From: JBDRNO01 sp043811005
Lineage (GTDB): Bacteria > Bacteroidota > Bacteroidia > NORP154
NCBI GenBank assembly: GCA_043811005.1
Contig: JBDRNO010000266.1
Span: 1-32,648, forward strand
Length of the DNA stretch: 32,648 nt
Reading direction: 5' to 3'
Shown here: one piece after another, positions 15,989-22,864 of the stretch
How positions within the stretch are numbered: the first letter of the stretch is position 1
How the letters are laid out: each line of letters begins with the position of its first letter
Program-made: the position numbers and the translations under genes
Notes under the pieces: generated by a model
What the model was told of the DNA's origin: nothing
The model's input: only the letters and a program-made list of their open reading frames with translations
Database searches by the model: none

Positions 15989-16531
15989 TTATTTTACGAC
16001 ATTTTGAAATTGTGGTGAAATTGCCCTGTGCATCTCATCGTTCCATTCGTGTCCTTCCGCAAGCATTAGCCGGAGTTTGATAAAATCAATTTCACGATTG
16101 TCTTTCTGCCCTTCGTTAAATGCACGGAAACCCGCCTTGGCTTCGGTCATCATATTCAGCGCCAGCCAGTCGCGGTTGCTTTCTTTATTCCGGTCCCAGT
16201 GTTCCAACTTTTTCTTCCGCACCGAGTTAATGGTTTTGCTCAAACAGTTCGGGAAGACCATCATCAGCTTGGTGCAAAACTTTTCAACTGCCTCATCAAG
16301 CAGTGAAAGGTCAATTTCTCCCTGCTTCAGCAACTCTTTGGCATTTGTCAGTTCCTCACCCTTTTTAGGCATTCCGTAAATAATTTCCCCTTTCTCATTC
16401 AGCCACATGTCTGTATAAACAAGCGGGTTTGGTATAAACGCACCGTTTCTGTTAAGTTGTGAGATTTTAACATAGTTTTTAGTTTTATGATTAATATTAA
16501 ATTGCTGCTGTTTCGGTATTAATATACTCAT
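15989..16531 (-). pseudogene. bamA: bamA/oah, C-terminal fragment of 6-oxocyclohex-1-ene-1-carbonyl-CoA hydrolase
   Basis: From about nt 16447 (NGAFIPNPLVYTD) to the stop, some 150 residues match the C-terminal portion of BamA/Oah, the ring-opening hydrolase of anaerobic benzoyl-CoA degradation. Matching blocks include GEIDLSLLDEAVEKFC, KLEHWDRNKESNRDWLALNM and GFRAFNEG. The N-terminal crotonase core with its catalytic and CoA-binding elements is absent; the first 28 codons of the frame are unrelated. The family is about 375-380 residues long, so roughly 60% is lost. The frame overlaps the end of purC. This is a relic that suggests aromatic-compound catabolism in an ancestor, or a transferred fragment. 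Confidence 0.8.
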
Positions 16532-17064
16532 TTATATTTTTTTCTATTCGTTGTTCAATATTGGATATATCAGCTTTTTCAAATGTTTCTCCGGTTAGTT
16601 TTTCATAAAGTTCAATATACCTTTCCGATACACTGTTGATGAATTCATCTGGCATATCGGGTATCTGCTGTCCTTCTTTTCCCTGAAACCCTCTTTCAAT
16701 AAGCCATTGCCGTACAAATTCTTTTGATAATTGCTTTTGCAATTCTCCTTTTTGCTGTCTTTCCTCATAACCATCGGCATAGAAATAGCGAGATGAGTCA
16801 GGCGTATGGATTTCATCAATTAAATATATCCTGTCCTTGCGTTTTCCGAATTCATACTTGGTGTCAACCAATATCAGCCCTTTTTCAGCAGCCAGTTTTG
16901 TTCCTCTTTCAAAAAGCACCAGCGAATATTCTTCAAGTTGAATGTAATCATCTTCAGAAACCAATCCTTTCGTTATCTATATTGTAAACATCGCGTACTT
17001 TTCCTTTGTAAATGCTTTTTTGCCTGGGAAAACTTAAATCGGTTTTTGTGATTGTGTTTGTCAT
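16497..17064 (-). pseudogene. purC: purC, SAICAR synthase with internal deletion and frameshift
   Basis: The ATG at 17064 starts a genuine purC N-terminus (DLSFPRQKSIYKGKVRDVYN). The frame runs into a TGA at 16954-16956 after 36 codons. From the overlapping frame at 16964, the C-terminal part resumes (LVSEDDYIQLEEYSLVLF, DTKYEFG, DEIHTPDSSRYFYADGYEE) and ends normally at 16497. The middle of the enzyme, about 120-130 residues with much of the ATP and substrate site, is missing, so the join is an internal deletion. SAICAR synthase is needed for de novo purine synthesis, so the cell must have another copy, obtain purines from outside, or the deletion is an assembly error. Confidence 0.85.
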
Positions 17065-17084
17065 TTTTTATAGCTTTTAAATGG

Positions 17085-17903
17085 TTATCCAACAACTCTG
17101 TCAAACTCCATACTCAACAGGTCGATCGTAACATAGCTAAACCCATCAAGCTGCCCTGGTTGAATACATAACGTATCGCCAAGTTGGGCATACCATCGTC
17201 CTCTGACTTCAGGTGACTCGTGTATATGCCCGTGAAGCGACAGCATTGGCTGATATTTCTGCAAAAAGTTATAAATCGCTTTAGACCCTACCCCTTCACC
17301 GTTATAACATTCATCCAATCCTAACCTGTATGGAGGCATGTGGATTGCATATACAGTTTTCTTCATATTCTCCGGGCGTACCAACTGCTCCATTTCGTCC
17401 TCTATTGTCGGAAGCGTCTCTGCAAAGGCAAACCAATCATCCAATTCCTCCAAACCATTTGGCGTTGATAACAAACCAGTTCCCAATTGCTTTTGGAAAA
17501 CATAATCCTCTGTGTCCATTCTGCATCGGTCTTTGAGGCGGAATGGATAATCAACTACCCGGTTCATACCTATGAATTCGAAACCCTTAATCTCAAATTT
17601 GCGCTGTGCCAGGTTGAATACGAAAGAATATTTATTACAGGTTTCCTCAAACAGTCCATCATAGATTCTAAGGTCATCATTTCCCAGGTAACACAAATAA
17701 TAAATTCCAGCGAAGTCGAATTGAGCAAAGTGATTGTCAAGATAATCGGTGATAAATTTGCCTTGTGTAAGCAGGTCTCCGGTTTTTGGCAGCAAATCAC
17801 CACCATTAATTACTACGGATGCCTGAAACTGTTTGGCTGCTTCAAACAAGCAGTCATATTTCCATTTACACCCGTGCAAGTCTGTTACAAATAATACATT
17901 CAT
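17085..17903 (-). CDS. Calcineurin-like metallophosphoesterase
   Basis: This 272-residue protein has the metallophosphoesterase motifs in order: D8-x-H10 (VTDLHG), GGD near 35-37, GND (YLGNDD, where most members have GNH), a histidine in AIHMPPY and the final SLHGHIHE. These bind two metal ions for phosphoester hydrolysis. The substrate is unknown; cyclic nucleotides, nucleotides and phosphoproteins are all possible for the family. Its start overlaps the stop of the carbonic anhydrase gene by four bases (ATGA), so the two are translationally coupled. It has no signal peptide and is probably cytosolic. Confidence 0.85.
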   Translation of the reverse strand: MNVLFVTDLHGCKWKYDCLFEAAKQFQASVVINGGDLLPKTGDLLTQGKFITDYLDNHFAQFDFAGIYYLCYLGNDDLRIYDGLFEETCNKYSFVFNLAQRKFEIKGFEFIGMNRVVDYPFRLKDRCRMDTEDYVFQKQLGTGLLSTPNGLEELDDWFAFAETLPTIEDEMEQLVRPENMKKTVYAIHMPPYRLGLDECYNGEGVGSKAIYNFLQKYQPMLSLHGHIHESPEVRGRWYAQLGDTLCIQPGQLDGFSYVTIDLLSMEFDRVVG

Positions 17904-18529
17904 AATAAGTCTGTAATAAACTCCACCTTTCCGTTTTCAACATCATACATACCGCCAGCAATCCCTATTTGCCCGTTTTCAAGCAGTTTTTCAAGAACAG
18001 CGCTTCCTTGTTTTATTTGTTCTATAGCAATCAGCACATTCCGCCCGGCTACCTTTTGAACATACACTGCATTATTTGAACTCGTGTCTTCCCCGCCCAC
18101 TGCCTTTAATGAATCAATAGCCGGTTTAAGTTTATCCAGCAACCCGCTCAAATTACCAAGCCGGATATTGTCACAGGCACTTTTTACCGCACCGCAGTCT
18201 GAATGCCCCAGCACCACAATAAGCTTTGACCCTGCCAGCTTGCAGGCAAATTCCATACATCCCAATATGTCTTTATTAATCACATTGCCGGCAATCCTTA
18301 TACTGAAAATATCCCCCAGCCCCAGGTCAAATATCAGTTCTGCAGAAGTTCTTGAATCAAAGCAACTTAATATCACCGCATAGGGGTATTGCCCATCTGC
18401 TGTTTCATTAACCTGTCTTAAAAGGTCTCTGTTTGCTTTTAGATTTTGCACAAACCTTTTGTTGCCTTCTTTCAAAATATCCAACGCCTTGGCAGGGGTA
18501 ATCGCTGCTTGTATTTCCTTTGTCTGCAT
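17900..18529 (-). CDS. Beta-class carbonic anhydrase
   Basis: This 209-residue enzyme has the complete zinc site of beta-carbonic anhydrases: C56 and the D58-R60 dyad in ILSCFDSR, then H109 and C112 in VVLGHSDCGAV. It interconverts CO2 and bicarbonate. No signal peptide is seen, so the enzyme is cytosolic. It is the first gene of a coupled pair with the metallophosphoesterase and follows a Kef-like antiporter gene by 47 nt, a setting that suggests pH or bicarbonate balance. Confidence 0.93.
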   Translation of the reverse strand: MQTKEIQAAITPAKALDILKEGNKRFVQNLKANRDLLRQVNETADGQYPYAVILSCFDSRTSAELIFDLGLGDIFSIRIAGNVINKDILGCMEFACKLAGSKLIVVLGHSDCGAVKSACDNIRLGNLSGLLDKLKPAIDSLKAVGGEDTSSNNAVYVQKVAGRNVLIAIEQIKQGSAVLEKLLENGQIGIAGGMYDVENGKVEFITDLL

Positions 18530-18576
18530 TTTTATTTTAATTTGATATATATTTTCACAAATTCCTGTACGAGTAA

Positions 18577-20502
18577 TTATACTTCAAATTGCAACCTCAG
18601 TTTTTCAAGACTTTTAGCCGAGCCAACGACTGTTACAATATCACCCAATCTGAGCCGGGTATAACCGTGTGTTATTATCATATGATCTTTACGTTTAACT
18701 GAAAGAATAATAACATCAGTTGGCAATCGTAAATCGCGTAAGGCAACACCGTGTAAATCTTTATCAAGAACTTCAATATCATTAGTATCCTGGCTCTCTT
18801 CCATTCCCAAAAGCAATGAAGTTGCCATTGGTGCACGCACAAAATGATCAAGCAAACTAACAATGGCTGTGGCTGGTTCTACGATTAATGCTCCAAGCTC
18901 GTGAAAACGATTAAAGTAGTTCCTGTCGTTTAATCTGACAATAATTTTTTTCGTGCCAATATTCTCATACACCAATTCACAAATCTTATAATTTTCTTCA
19001 TCTGAAAGCATAAGCACAATATTTTCAGTTTTCTCTGTATCAAGTTCCTCCAAAGTTTTCAGGTTCAAATCATCAATGAAATGTATGTAAATATCCGGCA
19101 CTTCATTTACATCATCCCTTCTTTTCAGTGATGCTATTTTCACTCCCCAACCGTGCTTTTGCAACTGTCGTGCTAATGACTGCGATTGGTCTTCTAACCC
19201 AAAAATGATGGCATCACGTTTCCCGTCAAATATTTGCGTTTCAGCCCGTAAATGCGCTTCACCTGCACGGCTAATTGCCCATTTGAACAAGGGTGGCCCA
19301 ACAAATTCATTAAGTACTATAACGGCAATAATTATTGTAGCAAATTCTTCCCCCCATTTACCAAACTCTCCGGCTACTTCAGTGGCAAGCCCCAGCGCTA
19401 TGCCTGCCTGCGTTACGTAAGCCATCCAGCCAATTCGCTTATAAAGTACAGGATCCCCTGCCAAGGATGAGCCTGCATAAGCCCCGATTGCCATTGCCAA
19501 AAGCCGGACTATAAACAGGATTAAAGCAATTGACCACACCTTAAACAATATGTCAATTGACAACATAGTCCCGATCAGCGTAAAAAAGGCAACATAGATC
19601 ATTGGCCCCGTATCATGCAATATTTTCCGAAACTCCGGTCGGTATTTACTGTAATTGGTCACTGAAAAACTGGCGACAATGCAGATTAGCAATGGTTCAA
19701 TGTAAATTTCAAAATGCAGGTAAACCGGGCTTAGTTCACGCGTGTAATGCGAAAGCAGGAATATGCCGTAACCGGCAGCCAGGATCATTATTGTTTTCAC
19801 CAAAAATCTGACTGGAAGAGAAAGGATGCCGGAAATCGCCTTCCCGAGAACATATCCAATACCAAAAGCAATTAGCAATTCAAATAACAGAATGACAATT
19901 ATACTCAGATTAAAAGTAACTCCGGATACAAGTGTAACTGCTACTGAAAAGCATATTGCGAATAGTGCGATAACTAAAACATCTTTTACCACTGTTACTC
20001 CAATAGCTGTTTGGGTGAAAGGGCCTTTAGCCCGCATTTCACTAATTACCGCCATTGCAGATGAAGGAGAGCGCGCAACAAATATAGTAGCTGCCAATAT
20101 TGCAACAGCTATTTTGCTTCCCGTTGCCATCTTTTGCATAAAGGGGATGTATTCAGCCAAAAAATAAACAGCAATGGAGCCGGCAATAAAAGTAACAACA
20201 AGCTGCCCGAAAGTATTCCACACAATGCTTTTGATCCGGCTCCTTATTTCCTTTAAATACAGCTCCGCACCGGCAGCAAACGCAATAAATGCCAGCGATA
20301 TATCATTGATAAAGCCAAGGTTTTTAATGGCATCTTCCTCAATCAAATTCAACAGGTGAGGCCCACATACTATTCCGGTTACAAGAAAACCCGTTATCAA
20401 AGGGAGCCGGATCTTTTGAAAGAATTTGGCAAAATAATTCGAAGCAAACAATATCCAGACAAACCCTAAGATATAAATTAATATTTGCTTATAATCATCC
20501 AT
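18577..20502 (-). CDS. CPA2-type monovalent cation/H+ antiporter with RCK (TrkA-N/TrkA-C) regulatory region
   Basis: The 641-residue protein has a membrane exchanger domain (about 1-415) of the Kef/CPA2 type, with TGIVCGPHLL, FIAFAAGAELYL and ARSPSSAMAV segments, then a TrkA-N-like domain (about 430-540) and a TrkA-C domain (about 560-641, ending LRLGDIVTVVGS). The normal GxGxxG dinucleotide loop of the RCK domain reads GLEDQS, and the acidic residue expected after the second strand is replaced (IASLKRR). Binding of NAD(H) is therefore doubtful, although the fold seems intact. It likely exchanges K+ or Na+ for H+ at the inner membrane. Carbonic anhydrase and metallophosphoesterase genes follow on the same strand. 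Confidence 0.9.
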   Translation of the reverse strand: MDDYKQILIYILGFVWILFASNYFAKFFQKIRLPLITGFLVTGIVCGPHLLNLIEEDAIKNLGFINDISLAFIAFAAGAELYLKEIRSRIKSIVWNTFGQLVVTFIAGSIAVYFLAEYIPFMQKMATGSKIAVAILAATIFVARSPSSAMAVISEMRAKGPFTQTAIGVTVVKDVLVIALFAICFSVAVTLVSGVTFNLSIIVILLFELLIAFGIGYVLGKAISGILSLPVRFLVKTIMILAAGYGIFLLSHYTRELSPVYLHFEIYIEPLLICIVASFSVTNYSKYRPEFRKILHDTGPMIYVAFFTLIGTMLSIDILFKVWSIALILFIVRLLAMAIGAYAGSSLAGDPVLYKRIGWMAYVTQAGIALGLATEVAGEFGKWGEEFATIIIAVIVLNEFVGPPLFKWAISRAGEAHLRAETQIFDGKRDAIIFGLEDQSQSLARQLQKHGWGVKIASLKRRDDVNEVPDIYIHFIDDLNLKTLEELDTEKTENIVLMLSDEENYKICELVYENIGTKKIIVRLNDRNYFNRFHELGALIVEPATAIVSLLDHFVRAPMATSLLLGMEESQDTNDIEVLDKDLHGVALRDLRLPTDVIILSVKRKDHMIITHGYTRLRLGDIVTVVGSAKSLEKLRLQFEV

Positions 20503-20541
20503 AATAATTAACAGAAGTAGCTCTATTTATTGACTAATCAT

Positions 20542-20745
20542 TTAATTCAGGTTATGCTCGAATTTCTTTTTATCCTCTTTCTTATGGTGGTTTTTCAAAA
20601 TTATCTTTATAAAAAAATCATTGAATCGTCTTTGCAGCTTGAATTTTGTTTCAAACCTTTTTTCCATTCGCCTCAGTTTCATCATCAAGCCAAGCGCTAC
20701 CATGAGCGTCACTGCCAGTAACGCCAGAATCTCCATTGTCCACAT
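20542..20745 (-). CDS. Small single-span membrane protein, unknown
   Basis: The 67-residue frame encodes one N-terminal membrane helix (MEILALLAVTLMVALGLMM) followed by a strongly basic, probably helical tail (KLRRMEKRFETKFKLQRR). It sits 39 nt upstream of the antiporter gene on the same strand, a common position for small accessory subunits. No family is recognised and there is no homology support, so it may be a chance frame. Confidence 0.45.
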   Translation of the reverse strand: MWTMEILALLAVTLMVALGLMMKLRRMEKRFETKFKLQRRFNDFFIKIILKNHHKKEDKKKFEHNLN

Positions 20746-20886
20746 TTTGTGCTTAATTAATTCGATTTGTATTTATTAATTTCTCAGATTAACCCGCCCG
20801 GTTAATTCCCTGTTGCCGTTATGCGTTATTTTGGTTAAGTCCCAATCTACTGACCGGTCCTGCGAAAAGAACCCGTTGTTTTCAGT

Positions 20887-20932
20887 GCAACTTTGTTAAA
20901 CAAAGCACAACCTTTCGAAAGGTAACAGTTGC
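20887..20932. repeat. Compact structure of two perfect hairpins inside a 5-bp stem
   Basis: GCAAC (20887-20891) and GTTGC (20928-20932) enclose two perfect palindromes, CTTTGTTAAACAAAG (20891-20905) and ACCTTTCGAAAGGT (20910-20923). As RNA this could form a three-way junction. It lies in the 208-nt gap between two small minus-strand genes and could be a terminator or a repeat. Confidence 0.5.
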
Positions 20933-20953
20933 CTTTACTTGCAAAAAGAATAA

Positions 20954-21286
20954 CTAAAGGATAGCCGCCTCAGGCGGAGGGGTGGGTATTTCCAGAAGTG
21001 TGCTGTGGTAATCGCACAGATTTGTATTTCCTGTATCGCTGGTTAAAAAAGAAAAGTACTGTAGTAAAAAAACGCTAAAACAAAAATCCTCAACATCTTC
21101 TTTATAATCTTCACGCTCTGTTGGAGCCGATTCCCTTTTACCCGAGTTTGGATTGTTCTCGGGAATTTCATATACATTGCAAACTTCAGCTTCTTCTCTC
21201 ATTAATGAAACCAATTCAGAAAAAAACAGAACATTCATAAAAATAAGCAATAGCAAATAACTGGTTATTTTGGTTATCAATTTCAC
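20954..21286 (-). CDS. Small hypothetical protein, possibly exported
   Basis: From a GTG at 21286 the frame encodes 110 residues: a basic, hydrophobic N-terminus (KLITKITSYLLLLIFMNVLFF) like a signal peptide or anchor, an acidic middle, and a C-terminus EIPTPPPEAAIL. A good promoter (TTG, 20 nt, TATATTTG) would start transcription right at this GTG, making it leaderless; an ATG at 21238 with a leader of about 48 nt is the alternative start. The last codons are made from a CCGCCTCAGGCGG palindrome (20965-20977) of the same style as repeats elsewhere in the window, so the tail may be repeat-derived. No family is recognised. Confidence 0.5.
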   Translation of the reverse strand: MKLITKITSYLLLLIFMNVLFFSELVSLMREEAEVCNVYEIPENNPNSGKRESAPTEREDYKEDVEDFCFSVFLLQYFSFLTSDTGNTNLCDYHSTLLEIPTPPPEAAIL

Positions 21287-21290
21287 AATG

Positions 21291-21321
21291 CAAATATACG
21301 AAATAATTGATATCATTTCAA
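21291..21321 (-). promoter_or_regulatory. Bacteroidota-type promoter (TTG-N20-TATATTTG)
   Basis: On the minus strand TTG (21321-21319) and TATATTTG (21298-21291) are separated by 20 nt. The start site would fall near 21285, at or just inside the hypothetical gene that follows. Confidence 0.55.
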
Positions 21322-21455
21322 ATTTGTCCGTTTTATTATAAAAATACAGTTGTTTTAAAGTCTTGAGAAAAACGCAAGTAATTTGTATTAAAAATTTGCG
21401 ATATTATTTAGCTATAAGTTTAACAAATATTTCAGTTTTCGCACAGATTAATATC

Positions 21456-21496
21456 AGATTTCCTAAATCTTGGAGATTTAGGAAATCTTTTTTTTT
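21456..21496 (+). terminator. Strong intrinsic-terminator-like hairpin upstream of the channel gene
   Basis: A perfect 15-bp stem (21456-21470 with 21474-21488) with loop TGG is followed by nine Ts (21488-21496). It has the form of a rho-independent terminator on the plus strand, yet no plus-strand gene ends here; the next gene starts only 34 nt later. Its outer arms are shared with the repeat at 11551-11596. Confidence 0.6.
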
Positions 21497-21529
21497 GATT
21501 ATCTTTACACGTTGAAATTTGATACAAAG

Positions 21530-22864
21530 ATGATAAGTGAAGATAATAAATATAAACAAATTTGGGATCTTTGGATTGGTATACTGATTACATTTACGGC
21601 TATTGAATTTCCTTTAAGACTGGTTTTAGATTATGAGGTTAAAGGTTTTCTTGCTTTCCTTGACGTTATAACTACCATTTGTTTTACTGTTGATATTTTC
21701 CTGCATTTTAGAACTACCCTTATTATCAGTGGCAAATTGATAACTGATAAAAAAGTAATTTCAAGAAAATACTTAAAGAGCTGGTTTATCATTGATTTTC
21801 TCTCGGCAATTCCTTTTGATTGGATATTTTATCTGATACTGAGCGGCACGTCAGGAATGGGGATAGTACGGTTATTAAGATTATTGCGGTTGATCCGGCT
21901 TCTGAAGATCATTAAGGTATTCTATTACAAGAACAAATGGCAGCATAATCTGCATTTCAATGAAAGTATTTTACGTTTGGTTTTATTTCTGTATCTCATT
22001 ACACTTATATCACATTGGTTTTCATGCGGATGGGTGCATTTGCGAACACCTGAAGGGATAATTCCAACCATACAGGATTATGTAAGAGCATTATATTGGT
22101 GCACGGCTACACTTACTACAATTGGTTACGGGGATCAAACCCCTGACAAGAGTATTATGGTGCAGGTTATTTATACAATTTTTGTAATGATTGTAGGTGT
22201 GGCGATGTACGGGTATGTGATTGGTAATATTGCTTCATTCCTTGCGAATTTGGATTTATCAAGGGCGAATTTCATGGAAAAGTTAAGCAGGGTAAATACT
22301 TTTATGAAATCAAAAAATTTTCCAGATAGTATCCAAAAAAGGGTGAATAGATATTATAATTATTTATGGGAAAGCAGGCATGGATATGATGATGCTTCCG
22401 TCATGTCTGAATTGCCTGAATTCTTTAAATACGAGTTTGCTCTTTTAATAAATAAGGGCATCCTGGAGAAGGTTCCTATATTTAATAAGGCTAGTCCAAA
22501 CATGATCAAAGAAATAGTGATGAGCTTAAAACCATGTGTATATATTCCGGGTGAAATTATATGCAAGTATGGAGACATAGGAGATAAGATGTATTTTATC
22601 AGTAAAGGAAAAGTAGAAGTTTTAGCAGAAAACGAGGTTGATGTATATGCTACGCTGACCGAAGGAGATTTTTTTGGTGAGATTGCCCTTCTCTTAGAAC
22701 AACCGAGAAATGCCACTATTCGCGCAGTTGATTATTGTGACCTTTATTCACTTGATAAAGAATCATTTGATAAATGGGTTTCACATTACCCGGAATTTAA
22801 AAAAGAAATTAAAGCAATGGTTCAGGAACGTTTGGATAAATCAGCAGAATCATCAGATAAGTAA
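21530..22864 (+). CDS. Cyclic-nucleotide-gated potassium channel
   Basis: Starting from the ATG at 21530 (a TTG at 21512 is in frame but overlaps the likely transcript start after TATCTTTA at 21500-21507), the protein has 444 residues. It has six membrane segments: an S4 with regular arginines (VRLLRLLRLIRLLKIIK, about 112-128), a pore helix and the K+ filter TTIGYGD (about 194-200), then a C-linker and a cyclic-nucleotide-binding domain (about 318-425) with the cassette FFGEIALLLEQPRNATIRA and its binding arginine. This is the layout of bacterial channels such as SthK. Binding of cAMP should open a K+ pathway; the adenylate cyclase at 6126-7988 could supply the ligand. Its 3' end overlaps that of uvrA by 12 nt on the opposite strand. 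Confidence 0.93.
   Translation: MISEDNKYKQIWDLWIGILITFTAIEFPLRLVLDYEVKGFLAFLDVITTICFTVDIFLHFRTTLIISGKLITDKKVISRKYLKSWFIIDFLSAIPFDWIFYLILSGTSGMGIVRLLRLLRLIRLLKIIKVFYYKNKWQHNLHFNESILRLVLFLYLITLISHWFSCGWVHLRTPEGIIPTIQDYVRALYWCTATLTTIGYGDQTPDKSIMVQVIYTIFVMIVGVAMYGYVIGNIASFLANLDLSRANFMEKLSRVNTFMKSKNFPDSIQKRVNRYYNYLWESRHGYDDASVMSELPEFFKYEFALLINKGILEKVPIFNKASPNMIKEIVMSLKPCVYIPGEIICKYGDIGDKMYFISKGKVEVLAENEVDVYATLTEGDFFGEIALLLEQPRNATIRAVDYCDLYSLDKESFDKWVSHYPEFKKEIKAMVQERLDKSAESSDK

Noticed and set aside
17487..17894. A 135-codon plus-strand frame opposite the metallophosphoesterase
   Set aside because: The opposite strand has all phosphoesterase motifs in order, so this frame is a by-product.
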